Source of the DNA: Zhengitettix transpicula
Taxonomy: Eukaryota > Arthropoda > Insecta > Orthoptera > Tetrigidae
Reading direction: 5' to 3'
DNA length: 64,000 nt
Assembly (NCBI GenBank): GCA_037074705.1
Contig: CM073591.1
Location: forward strand, 162,716,032-162,780,031
The notes beneath the pieces were generated by a model, which was not told where the DNA came from, searched no databases, and saw nothing but the letters and a program-made list of their open reading frames with translations. Positions 54,801 through 61,000 of this stretch are shown in pieces. The translations under genes were made by a program, and so were the position numbers. How positions within the stretch are numbered: the stretch's first letter is position 1; every line of letters begins with the position of its first letter.

Positions 54801-57800
54801 ACCCAATGCCCGACCTACCCGATGCAGGTTTTTCTAAGGTTTTCCCTGCATTCCTTTAGGCGAATGCCGGGTAGGATCCTTAAAATATAGCCCGGGGGCC
54901 ATAGTTAACCCTTGGCTACCTTCCTCTACCCTTCCGCATCCCCCCTTTCAAATCCCTTCCTATGCTATTAAAGGGGAGTTGCCCTAAGTGGATTACCCTC
55001 ATGTAGCCTATTGCCCTAAAAAAAAAAAAAAGATAAGGGCGTGGGACAAGTACCAAATGCCCAACCTACCCGATGCAGGTTTTTCTAGGGTTTTCCCTGC
55101 ATTTCTTTAGGCGAATGCCGGGTAGGATCCTTAAACCATAGCCCGGGGGCCCTAGTAACCCTTGGCTACCTTCCTCTACCCTTCCGCATCCCCCCTTTCT
55201 AATCCCTTCCTATGCTATTAAAGGGGAGTTGCCCAATGTGGATCACCCTCATGTAGCCTGTTGCCTTAAAAAAATAAAAAATAAAAAAAAATTTCCTCTA
55301 TTCTCATTGGAATAGTCGGCCAGCTGCCTCCTAAACTGGTCGAGGCACGGAGAAGGGAATGCTGCGTCCCCACAACAAACTCCTCTCCCGTTATAGGAAG
55401 GGCGTGGGACAAGTACCCAATTCCCGACCTACTCGATGCAGGATTTTCTAGGATTTTCCCTGCATCACTTTTAGGCAAATTACCGGTAGGATCCTTAAAT
55501 TATTAGCCCGGGGGTCCTAGTAACACTTGGCTACCTTTCTCTACCTTTCCGCATCCCCCCTTTCACTCCCTTTCGTATGCTATAAGAGCGAGTTGCCACT
55601 ATGTGGATTACCCTATATATAGTCTATCTACACTATCTTCTTCTTCGCATGCAAAGCATATTGGAATCTCTTACGTACGAATATTGAGGGTCAGGGTTTC
55701 CAACAGTTACATAAAAGTGATGATGGTTTCGTTTCTTAGTAATACGGTGAGCACTTGTCAGGAAGATAATATTTGACCACTATTGTTCCGCATGAGAATT
55801 GGCCTCTAGATTCGAGCTTCACATTTGCCCACCTCGTTCTCTAAGACTGCCCCTTAACTTAAAGTATGCGATTTCTTTTTGTGGGGCTTCATAAACGATT
55901 CGGTGTACGTGCATTCCCTACCGAGTAGCTTGGATTAGTAGTGGTTATTTCTTAAAGAAACACTTACTTTATACTTTTGATCGGCAACGTGAGGTTGAAT
56001 ACGTATTGGCTGAAATGATGTAACGTCATATTTTTGCTGCTGTAATAGTAAACAGCGCTTTTATTCCGGGTTAGTATTTATTCCGGGTTAGTATTTATTC
56101 CGTTCAGTTCTTAGGTCTGACAAGCACAGCCTCAGTCTCTATGAGTCTAGCGTTCATTATTCCGGTATCGCACTATTTAACAGCCTTCCTGATCATGTAA
56201 AGAACATCAACAACTACAACTTATTCGTAAAGGAGTGTAAAACTTACCTTGTCAATGGAACTTATTACTCCGTACACGAATTTTTGAATCGGTCTGACAT
56301 TCGTTGAACTGCCTTGCCTACAAAATTGCCGAATATGCTATAAATATGTAAATAGTTTGTCCAGTTTTCCCCTTTTGGTTCTGTTTTCCTGCCTCTGCTT
56401 TCTGTTTTAGTAAATATCTATGACGACATCCCTCCGTACCTAGCGACAGGAGATTAATACCAGGAAGTGATTTGTGTCGTGTGCGTGTTTCCTAAAAATA
56501 GTGTGTATGATTGTAGTGACTAGACTAATGTAAACAGATATGAATTTTTGTGTGTGTTTTTGTGTATTATATGTTTATATGCAATTTATCTACTGTACAT
56601 TTGTGACGAATCCTATTTCCTCTTTAGAGGACTAATGGTGAATAAATCTATCTATCTATCTATCTGTATATTGGTAAATAATAACTTTATGAGAGGTGAA
56701 GGTAAGAAAAAAGGTAATTTTTGAAGCATCTTTCAAAGCATAAATAAAAATTAGAAAGCTTTTTAAGCCAATGAGAAGTAGCTTTCCTCATTATTATCTA
56801 TATTTCCGTTACAACGTCGGCGGAATACAATTATTTGCAAACAAAATTACTTCTTAACAGGTTGAGATATAAGACTTCTTACTTGGCGTTGGCTCTTCTT
56901 GCACGACAAGAGACGATATGTCCCTGGTAAGTCCACCCACATTGCTGGCCTGGCACATGTAGGCTCCCGTGTCTGCGTAGGTGATGTCTTTAAGAGTAAG
57001 CTCCGTCCCATTGCCCACGATCTCGTACTTGTTAGGAGTTGCCATGTGCAACGGTTCGTCGTTCTTCAGCCATTCAACCTGAATGATACATTCATTAACA
57101 AGAACGTTCCTTTAATCAATTCTCTTTGAAAAGTTACGGAATTAAGTAATTTAAAGATTTTTTTATTGTGATACGCAAGAAGAATATGTTTAAGGTTATT
57201 TATATTTCAAAGACCACAATAATAATAATATGGAAGCTCACCTTCGGGAATGGTTCTCCAACCACGTGGCAGAACATCGACACATCTTCACCCGGTCTTC
57301 TAGACTGAATTCGTGGTGTCACTTTTACTTCAGGAATAGCTGAAAGAACACAAATATTTATATTATTTTTTGAAGAGATTAATATTAAACTTATTAATTA
57401 TCAATCCTCCGATCATTTACATTTTTTCAAATTGGACGAAATTTAGCAGTTCTTAATGTAAAATCTTTTAAGTTTTGAAGTGCTAACGTATTTTTTGATT
57501 ATAATGGGGGCAAAATTAATCCGCCGGATGGAAAAAAAAGTCGAATAGACCGCAGTACTTTCTACTCTACCCATTCAAATATCTTCTTGTAAAAAAACTT
57601 GCTATTTCTCATAGTACAGGCCGGTAATTAGATTATGTTTTATATACTGTACTTTATGTTTTACAAATTTATAAGTAGAAAAAATTACAAAACTAAAATT
57701 ACTGTATTAAGTTTTAGATCAATTTTATTATCTCCAGCTTTGCCATCCGTCAGTCATTTAAAAAAAAATTTAAAAAAGAAAATTATTAAATATGAATTTA

Positions 57801-58045
57801 CTAAATTTACTTCGCATATGTAGAAGTAAAAAGCACATATAAAACAGACCTTTACGTCTCTCAACTTGCGTTATAAACGTAGGAGTAGAGAAGGCTTAAA
57901 ATGCCTTGGTAAAGTAAATTACAGTATTCCGTTTTTTATTACAAAGAATTATTTTTTTAATTATGCCGGATAGTGCAGAGGTCGCAGACTCACGAGCCGG
58001 ATAACCGAGAGTCTACTTTATCTCCAAATTTAATAGTGTTTAAAG

Positions 58046-58080
<35 letters not shown>

Positions 58081-59772
58081 AATAAAACAACGTGGGAGCT
58101 GATCGAAGCTACAGCCCACTTTTAGAAAATTTCCGGGTCGGATCCTTAAACTACCGTCCGGTGACCGTAGTTCACCATTGGCTGTCTTGCTCTACCCTTT
58201 CACGTGCCCTCTTTCTTTCAAATTCCCTTCCTATGCTATTTGAGGGGAGTGGCCACGACGAGGAGTATCATAATTTATTATGTCTTATCTTCATAGTTTT
58301 AAAAATTATGAAATCAAATTTCATTTAAGGTTTTTTCTCTATATAATTAAACGGAATGTTAATTTTGTAAGAGGAGCATAATTACATTGGTTCGACTCGC
58401 GCTATTTGCGAAATCGCCCATCAACAAAAAAAACGTAAATTCATATACTGTGAAGTCAATTTGATCATCTCTATTTCGGGTATATGCTTACAAAATAATT
58501 TATTAATTTTGAGTAATTATAAAATATAAGGATAAAATCTTTTTTAAACACATTTTGTGTCTCACGGATACTTTGCGACACTTTTGAAGCTCAACCGTTG
58601 ATCGGACAGAGAAACTAAATGGAAACAAATTGAAGAAACTTTGATTTTAATTTTCGAGTTATCTGGGAAAAAATCAGTTTATTGTTAATTAATTAGAGAA
58701 TATTTCACTTTATAGGAAAAAATCTGGTTTGAAAACATAAAATTCATGTTCAGCAACACAAAAATCAATCATCTTAAACCCAAATATGAAAATTCATACA
58801 AAGCGTTTCCCTTCTGAATTATTTCTATTGCAACTATGTTTCTTGATGTCTGTCTTTATCGAAAATCCATCCGGTCTCTCATGCTTTCTCGTTCCCTCTC
58901 TCGCCCCATTTTTCCTTTCCAATCGCCTTCATCTGCTCCCATTCACTCTTTCTCTTCAGAAACATCACTTGAGGTAAGTGTATTAATTTAACAGCAGGAT
59001 ATTTTCGGGTTGGTTGTAGCTAGTATCTGTTTGCTTAGTAATTTTAACACTTGACTACCTTCCTCTACTCTTGAAGCCCGTGAGAGCTGTTGTTAGCTCT
59101 CGCAGGCAGAACCTTTTAGGAGAGACGGAGAGGTCTACCGTTGGGGATGCCTTCTTCTCTCTCTTCTTTTGAACTAAGGTTCCCACTAGCCGAGGCACCT
59201 CGGCCTGTTTTGAGAGGTGTATGTTCCGGGGTCGTAGACCTTAGGCATACGGTAAGAGTAGTCCGCTATTCCCTAAGGAATAATCGGCCAACTGCCCCCT
59301 AAAATGGTCGGTCATGAGGAAGGGAATGCAGCGTCCCCCCAGCAAACCCTGTCCCGCCATCGGAAGGGCGTGGGATGAATACCCAATGCCCGATCTACTT
59401 GATGCTCGTCTTTATAGTGTTCTCCCTGCATCTATTTTAGGAGTATTACTGGGTAGGATCATTAAAACTACAGCCCTCTGACCCTATTTATTCCTTGGCT
59501 ACGTTGCTCTTCCTTTAAGACCCTTTCCTATGCTATAAGAGAGGAGTGGCCACTATGTGGATTACCTTATATAACCCGACTGCACCTTCTCGCTACACGT
59601 GCCGTTTATATAGGTTCCCGTAGCTTTCTGGTATCGGGAACAGGGTTGAGCGTCCCTCGGCCAGTCTAAGGTTTACTTTTGACTATTTAAATATACATTC
59701 TACGTTGTTACCCATCAATGATTAAATGAAATGTTAAACTAACAACATAGTGATTAGAGATTTATAGTATTG

Positions 59773-59807
<35 letters not shown>

Positions 59808-60700
59808 CGTAATATCGAAAGACATAACAAGATACATAAAGCAGCACTGCAATGAACCAATGGACAATAGTTAACCTAAATAACGTGAGCAACCTCATTT
59901 AGCCGCACTGGACTGTCGGTAAAATTCCGAGGGGAACTAACAATAAGCGAAGTTCTGTAAACTGCCGCTTTCACACACGTAGGGCAGTGTTCTCTGTTTA
60001 CTAAGATCATTCCTGTGAATGACGCCAGACTAACTCATTCACACTGCTTCGGTGTGCAACTTATTGCAGTGTTCTTATTTTGGGCATTAAAAAGCCGTAA
60101 ATGTATTGGATTTTTAAAGGATTTGGAAAGCAAATTTATAACCAGAAGGTTGTTAGAGATACTATGCTAAAATGAATATTTGACTTAAAAGATAATATTC
60201 AATTGCTTATGGAAATATATTAATATCTATTCCCCCGTCTATTACTGTTCTTATATCAATAAGTTTCCTGTTTGCGGTCCGCTTTAAATTTTAAATTTAC
60301 AGTTTAGGCTGCTCATCCCTGATCGACGAAATGAATTGATTACATCATTTTCATTGTTAACATATATAAAAACCATTACGGTACTAAGAATTACAGTTGC
60401 CTGCTAGTGACTTACTGTGGACCGTGAGAACGTGCGTCTGCACGACGTCCTTGTTTCTCTGCGCGTGGCATGTGTAGTTGCCAGCGTGGACGAGCTGGAT
60501 GCGTGTGAGGTAGAGGGAGCCATCGCTGAACACACGCACGTCGTCCTCGTTGAGCTCGCTCAGGTCGGCGCCGTAGCGACGCCACACGATGGGCGGCGGC
60601 GGCGTCCCCGTCACGTCGCACTTGATGTCTACGTTGTCGCCTACTCGCGCCGACAGGTGGTTCACCTGCAGAGCCTTGTCCAGGGACACGACGGACACGC
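30582..60700 (-). CDS. Fstl5: Follistatin-related protein 4/5-like gene, 3' ten exons (5'-incomplete)
   Basis: The ten exons listed below join into 1784 nt: a 2-nt split codon, 593 codons and a TGA stop. All borders are GT/AG and all phases match. Residues ~1-95 form one Ig-like domain (Cys in IKCDVTG, Cys in GNYTCHA) and ~95-192 a second (Cys in MFCHVVG, Cys in AYMCQAS, with the DTGAYMC signature). The rest matches the C-terminal, beta-propeller-like region of vertebrate FSTL4/FSTL5, with landmark strings YVYVAQPRKDRVLV, LDQVWVLNWR and NCVPRSIEF. Family members are secreted extracellular proteins with an N-terminal signal peptide, Kazal-like module and EF hands; those parts are not visible here and should be encoded upstream. 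The molecular role is poorly defined even in vertebrates, so none is assigned. FSTL4 and FSTL5 cannot be told apart in an insect; the symbol marks the closest family. Confidence 0.93.
31088..31255 (+). repeat. R-family repeat, copy 6 (3' fragment)
   Basis: Starts at AGGATCCTTCAACAATAGCC and ends in an A-rich stretch (CAAACAAAAAAAT). Copy 7 begins immediately after it, in the same orientation. Confidence 0.85.
31256..31497 (+). repeat. R-family repeat, copy 7 (fused to copy 6)
   Basis: Begins at the internal block CCCCACAGCAAACTCC and continues to the 3' end near CTACGTGTAACCTGG. Its 5' truncation point lies directly on the A-rich tail of copy 6, giving a head-to-tail fusion inside the intron between exons i and j. 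Confidence 0.85.
32818..32964 (-). CDS. Fstl5: FSTL5-like exon i: propeller-like region
   Basis: A 147-bp exon with acceptor CTCTTACAG before AAAACGG and donor GTAAGC after TCCACAG, phase 1 on both sides. It encodes ENGLKFSFDVKTTLNISDIT, HGYDLYASATDKE and DILFLNLSTG. It matches the ISDLAF...Y-x-IYGSS...DVLFVELSSG stretch of FSTL5. The intron to exon h is only 81 bp. Confidence 0.93.
32965..33045 (-). other. 81-bp intron that stays in frame without a stop
   Basis: This intron (GTATGT...TTACAG) between exons h and i is 27 codons long in the surrounding frame and contains no stop codon. Exon h, intron and exon i therefore form one continuous open frame (down to 32756). Retention would insert 27 residues rather than break the protein. 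Canonical splice sites and family alignment favour normal splicing. Confidence 0.8.
33046..33246 (-). CDS. Fstl5: FSTL5-like exon h: propeller-like region
   Basis: A 201-bp exon with acceptor TGTTTCAG before ATGGCCTGG and donor GTATGTATA after GTCACAG, phase 1 on both sides. The join to exon g restores a Tyr codon and reads GLAILECEEPITG, then QVLLDHLSDTV, then GRPHVAPDSRTVVTLD. In FSTL5 the equivalent is a Cys, then a T-G, then GTPYVSPDGHYLVS. GC content is much higher than in the surrounding intron. Confidence 0.92.
33329..33853 (+). mobile_element. Internally deleted mariner-like transposon with TA target duplication
   Basis: The ends CGAGGGTGGTTCAATAA and TTATTGACTCACCCTAG are inverted repeats matching at about 14 of 17 positions, each flanked by TA (33327-33328, 33854-33855). 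Inside, broken frames read ATVDVSTVRRWIRG and RSGRPVTAV, typical of the N-terminal DNA-binding part of mariner transposases. A short C-terminal-like end follows. The catalytic core is missing, so it cannot encode transposase. It sits in the 15-kb intron, 83 bp upstream of exon h in coordinate terms. Confidence 0.85.
33970..34655. repeat. Large fold-back element (arms about 300 bp)
   Basis: Imperfect inverted arms can be followed from TTTTTATATCAGCCCCAGG at the left to CCTGCGACTGATATAAAAAA at the right. Intermediate pairs include TTCCAAAATAATTTTTGTAA / TTATAAAAATTGTTTTGGAA and TACTTCCATGTTTTA / TAAAACATGGAAGT. The right arm (minus strand) holds CCTGAAGAATCG...GAAACATTGTG at 34415-34449. Probably two inverted terminal pieces of one retroelement family. 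Confidence 0.85.
36576..36779 (-). mobile_element. tRNA-derived SINE with perfect 10-bp target-site duplication
   Basis: On the minus strand an A-box-like GTGGTGTAGGGACCGGCG is followed by a B box GGTTCGAATCCC, about 45 bp apart as in RNA polymerase III promoters of tRNA-derived SINEs. A unique body follows, with an A-rich end (AAATAAATCAATATAAAAAA). The direct repeat TACCTTTCTT flanks it at 36566-36575 and 36780-36789. The overlapping 80-codon frame is a by-product. Not a tRNA gene: no acceptor stem or full cloverleaf. Confidence 0.88.
37008..37155. repeat. Near-perfect palindrome with GAAACGTC core
   Basis: Left arm AAAAAGTTCTCGG...CCACCCGGGTAACAATGCG and right arm CGCATTGTTACCCGGGTGG...CCGAGAACTTTTT pair over about 60 bp. 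The centre carries ATGACGA-N17-GAAAC at 37072-37100, followed by GTC, and a GACAG/CTGTC stem. Confidence 0.9.
37379..37549. repeat. Second palindrome of related design
   Basis: Arms of about 54 bp (GTAGACTTTCTCGGTGTAG..., GAATAAAGTCTTC, GGGCTTCTAA) recur inverted after a 70-bp centre. The centre holds CTAGAAG, a GATG/CATC stem and GAAACGTCAC at 37444-37480. Its outer GACTTTCTCGGTGTA resembles GACTTTCCCAGTGTA just left of the first palindrome, so both belong to one broad family. Confidence 0.88.
40270..41085 (+). mobile_element. hAT-like (SCAND3/ZBED-type) transposase relic
   Basis: Broken plus-strand frames contain NEETDRNIDAHFIAHV, then FIIRREALTSREM, then NNFKIQLEGENTNLLDTI. These resemble, in order, the DESTD-x-x-x-AQLL, HCIIHREALASK and LNNFNLQLQG-x-x-N motifs of transposase-derived hAT proteins. 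Several stops and frameshifts interrupt it. It lies in the 15-kb intron, just before a family B repeat. Confidence 0.65.
41200..41322 (-). repeat. Family B repeat, copy at 41.2 kb
   Basis: Shares GTAATAATAAGATA, ATAGCCAAATTCAGACAA, AATACCACAATGTTTCTGG and TTTCTTCAGG with the copy at 47.4 kb. The minus-strand motif at 41261-41289 is CTGAAGA-N17-GAAAC with GGA/TCC pairing. Confidence 0.85.
41293..41715 (-). other. Unrecognised 140-codon open frame
   Basis: The longest unassigned ORF in the window. It has no signal peptide, no repeats and no family motif I recognise. Its 3' end overlaps a family B repeat and its 5' end a poly(C) run, so chance or repeat origin is likelier than a gene. Confidence 0.12.
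42840..43005. other. GC-richer segment of unknown nature
   Basis: Overlapping minus-strand frames of 62 and 90 codons span a GC-richer patch (CTTGCCGGGAACGAAG, TGGCGGTGGGGAGG). No protein family is recognised. It may be a SINE-like or LINE scrap. Confidence 0.2.
44400..44850 (+). mobile_element. LTR-like promoter region
   Basis: A TATA-like GGTATATAAGAC near 44510 is followed by a GC-richer leader with a CACTCGCAGAGTGAG hairpin, then AATAAA-type signals near 44796 and 44828. This resembles an LTR promoter/leader/poly(A) order. Ends and target duplication were not found, so it could be another regulatory or repeat segment. Confidence 0.3.
45329..45350. repeat. 22-bp perfect palindrome
   Basis: Symmetric around TGCATGCA with ATGTATGC arms, followed by more TATG/CATA units. 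Looks like a (TATG)n-derived cruciform-prone sequence. Confidence 0.8.
46119..46135. repeat. (TA)n microsatellite
   Basis: About 8 TA units in the 15-kb intron. Confidence 0.9.
46799..46828. repeat. (CA)n(GA)n compound microsatellite
   Basis: A CA run followed directly by a GA run in the 15-kb intron. Confidence 0.95.
47384..47515 (-). repeat. Family B repeat, copy at 47.4 kb
   Basis: Nearly the same order of blocks as at 41.2 kb. The minus-strand motif at 47447-47475 is CTGAAGA-N17-GAAAC, with three of the four central spacer pairs intact. Confidence 0.85.
47955..48035 (+). repeat. Possible LINE 3' UTR scrap
   Basis: GACGTATCCTATTTCCTCAT, followed by AACTAATAGAATAAAATAAA, resembles the 3' UTR at 56590-56650 (GACGAATCCTATTTCCTC, ACTAATGGTGAATAAAT). 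It lacks the TCTA tail. Confidence 0.4.
48312..48462 (-). CDS. Fstl5: FSTL5-like exon g: propeller-like region
   Basis: A 151-bp exon with acceptor GTTCGTTAG before GATATGAA and donor GTAAGTATA after GCTCTCT (phase 1). It encodes KYAYVTHTNQRGLYKLDL, MRYIRSIDL and YNCVPRSIEF. The pattern ALQKIDLETMSYI...CVPQS of FSTL5 is recognisable. The next intron is about 15 kb, the longest in the window. Confidence 0.93.
48535..48750 (-). CDS. Fstl5: FSTL5-like exon f: propeller-like region
   Basis: A 216-bp exon of 72 codons, phase 0 at both ends. The acceptor is TCCGTAG before GTTGTGG; the donor is GTAAGA after GATCCAG. It encodes VVVTDKLPVELHYVPH, LDQVWVLNWRSE and HHTVHPEPIDGQFD. These match the FSTL5 strings PVKLHY, DQVWVLSW and HHTIHTQPVGKQFD in order. 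A 72-bp intron follows; its reading in frame would hit a stop only at the acceptor TAG. Confidence 0.94.
48751..49979 (-). other. Intron between exons e and f
   Basis: 1.2 kb of AT-rich intron. No repeat or gene recognised. Confidence 0.85.
49980..50117 (-). CDS. Fstl5: FSTL5-like exon e: propeller-like region
   Basis: A 138-bp exon of 46 codons in phase 0 at both ends. The acceptor is CTTTCCAG before GAGTACG; the donor is GTAAGT after GTTGAT. It encodes EYVCGDKGVNCSWGQAINV and then YVYVAQPRKDRVLVIS. The AVNV/IYVAQP/DRVLIV pattern is one of the clearest FSTL5 landmarks. The longer plus-strand ORF over 49833-50210 is antisense shadow. Confidence 0.92.
50118..52754 (-). other. Intron between exons d and e
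   Basis: 2.6 kb of AT-rich intron without a recognised repeat. A GC-richer patch near 51170-51310 is unexplained. Confidence 0.85.
52755..52876 (-). CDS. Fstl5: FSTL5-like exon d: start of the C-terminal propeller-like region
   Basis: A 122-bp exon with acceptor CATTGCAG before CTGCTCTG and donor GTACAC after ACTCAG. It completes a phase-1 codon and adds 40 codons, including HRFFSFHDWGVSVYEP and CRLYHQI. This corresponds to the FSTL5 segment just after the second Ig domain (a Phe/Tyr-rich strand, then V-x-x-P and a Cys). The overlapping open frame in another reading is a shadow. Confidence 0.88.
53213..53758 (-). repeat. R-family repeat, copy 8 (best full-length representative)
   Basis: Preceded at the left by a run of T, the poly(A) tail read from the other strand. 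It contains every landmark block of the family up to CTTCCCAGAAAGC and a CTGCGAGAA/CTCGCAGG hairpin-like 5' end. No reverse transcriptase motif is seen, so it looks like a SINE or the 3' end of a LINE. It shares private variants with copy 9. Confidence 0.92.
54465..54605 (+). mobile_element. LINE RNase H C-terminal fragment
   Basis: The plus-strand frame reads LTHALLSRSPQPTCGVCKAN, then LTIQHILYDFP. This is the GHTRLTH...P-x-C-x-x-C...HIL-x-x-CP zinc-knuckle-like end of RNase H-bearing LINE proteins. A short isolated scrap beside the R copies in the intron between exons c and d. Confidence 0.7.
54690..55033 (+). repeat. R-family repeat, copy 9 (internally deleted, near-identical to copy 8)
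   Basis: Jumps from CTACCTTTGGGG directly to CGTCCCCACAGCAAAC, so about 230 bp of the middle present in copy 8 are missing. From there to the tail it differs from copy 8 at about two sites by eye. It shares unusual variants with it (TTCTAAGGTTTT, TTAAAATATAG, CCCTAAGTGG). It ends in a run of 14 A. Confidence 0.92.
55034..55291 (+). repeat. R-family repeat, copy 10 (5'-truncated, fused to tail of copy 9)
   Basis: Starts at AAGGGCGTGGGACAAG, within a few bases of the A-run of copy 9, and ends in its own A-rich tail (TTAAAAAAATAAAAAATAAA). Confidence 0.92.
55300..55625 (+). repeat. R-family repeat, copy 11 (5'-truncated, fused to tail of copy 10)
   Basis: Starts near CTATTCTCATTGGAATAGTC, directly after the A-rich tail of copy 10, and ends near GTGGATTACCC. 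Third member of a head-to-tail series. Confidence 0.9.
56063..56099 (+). repeat. 17-bp tandem duplication
   Basis: TTCCGGGTTAGTATTTA occurs twice in succession, followed by a partial third start. Confidence 0.85.
56105..56668 (+). mobile_element. LINE 3' end with (TCTA)n tail
   Basis: The frame reads SVHYSGIALFNSLPDHVKNI, then NLFVKECKTYLV and YYSVHEFLN. This is the recurrent C-terminal signature of a non-LTR reverse transcriptase group (clade not assigned). A 3' UTR follows with GACGAATCCTATTTCCTC, then GTGAATAAA, and a tetranucleotide (TCTA)n tail at about 56649-56668. The microsatellite end is the typical insertion-side 3' terminus of some LINEs. Confidence 0.75.
56883..57078 (-). CDS. 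Fstl5: FSTL5-like exon c: end of second Ig-like domain
   Basis: A 196-bp exon with acceptor ATTCAG before GTTGAATGG and donor GTAAGA after ACGCCAA (phase 1). It encodes VEWLKNDEPL, LTLKDI and ADTGAYMCQASN, ending with ISSLVVQEE. This matches the end of the second Ig domain of FSTL4/5, where an ISSL string is also found. Only 163 bp of intron separate it from exon b. Confidence 0.92.
57242..57339 (-). CDS. Fstl5: FSTL5-like exon b: start of second Ig-like domain
   Basis: A 98-bp exon too short to show as a standalone ORF. The acceptor is CTTTCAG before CTATTCC; the donor is GTGAGC after CCGAAG. It completes the split codon from exon a and adds 32 codons, ending in phase 0. The peptide runs from IPEVKVTPRIQ to GEPFPK and carries the first Ig cysteine in MFCHVVG. 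Confidence 0.9.
58049..58076. repeat. (TA)n microsatellite before an R copy
   Basis: About 13 TA units followed by AACCAATAAAAC and R copy 12. Confidence 0.95.
58095..58270 (+). repeat. R-family repeat, copy 12 (3' fragment after a TA run)
   Basis: Diverged 3' part from TTCCGGGTCGGATCC to GAGGGGAGTGGCCACGACG. It follows a (TA)n run and the string ACCAATAAAAC. Confidence 0.8.
59035..59585 (+). repeat. R-family repeat, copy 13 (near full length, with a small fragment in front)
   Basis: A full set of landmarks from GAACTAAGGTTCCCACTAGC to GTGGATTACCTTATATAACC. Before it, 59045-59072 looks like a scrap of another copy (CTTGACTACCTTCCTCTAC), again in the same orientation. A (TA)n run follows at 59775. 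Confidence 0.85.
59775..59806. repeat. (TA)n microsatellite
   Basis: About 16 TA units in the intron between exons a and b, downstream of R copy 13. Confidence 0.95.
60416..60700 (-). CDS. Fstl5: FSTL5-like exon a: first Ig-like domain
   Basis: This 285-bp exon encodes a whole Ig-like domain, with IKCDVTG, the tryptophan in IVWRRYG, DGSLYLTR and GNYTCHA. The acceptor reads GTGCACAG before GCGTGTCC and the donor is GTAAGT after CCACA. Both flanking introns are phase 1, the usual symmetric arrangement for Ig modules. The exon is strikingly GC-rich (many GGC, GCG and CGC codons) against very AT-rich flanks. This leaves long open frames in other readings, which I treat as shadows. Coding upstream of the acceptor is not found in the remaining 3.3 kb. 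Confidence 0.92.
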
Positions 60701-60971
60701 CTGTGCACACGAACTTAGACTGTTATATCTTAACGAAAAAAATGTGGACTGTCGGTATAGAAATGCGTAAGACACCAATTTGAAATAAATGTGAATATCG
60801 AATAGAAGAACAGATAATATGTAATTTTCGAACTATGGAAATCATTGACGGAAGAATCGACCAATTTATGGGAATAAATTGTACAAAACGACTCAGGAAA
60901 AATAGCACTTAATTATAAACAAAGAACAGTGTTTTGAAGTCAGAAAAACGTATTAATAGAAATTACACTTT

Positions 60972-61000
60972 GTTTCGTCGCTAATTTGCGACCTCTTCAG
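60972..61000 (-). ncRNA. Hammerhead-like motif near a Penelope-like fragment
   Basis: The minus strand reads CTGAAGA, 17 nt, then GAAAC. The spacer forms GTCGC paired with GCGAC around an AAATTA loop. This resembles the CUGANGA, stem II and GAAA core of hammerhead ribozymes, but with one extra base before stem II. It lies about 465 bp downstream of the Penelope-like ORF on the same strand, where terminal repeats of such elements sit. Stem I is not evident, so activity is doubtful. Confidence 0.45.

Larger units (their letters stand above)
52877..56882 (-). other. Intron between exons c and d
   Basis: 4.0 kb holding R copies 8 to 11, the LINE RNase H scrap and the LINE 3' end with TCTA tail. 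The remaining sequence is AT-rich with nothing recognised. Confidence 0.85.
57340..60415 (-). other. Intron between exons a and b
   Basis: 3.1 kb holding R copies 12 and 13 and two TA runs. A C/T-rich stretch at 58860-58970 gives a 63-codon frame with no recognised motif. Confidence 0.85.

Noticed and set aside
60417..60770. 117-codon plus-strand open frame
   Set aside because: It is the antisense of the GC-rich Ig exon, whose minus-strand reading matches FSTL5 and has proper splice sites.
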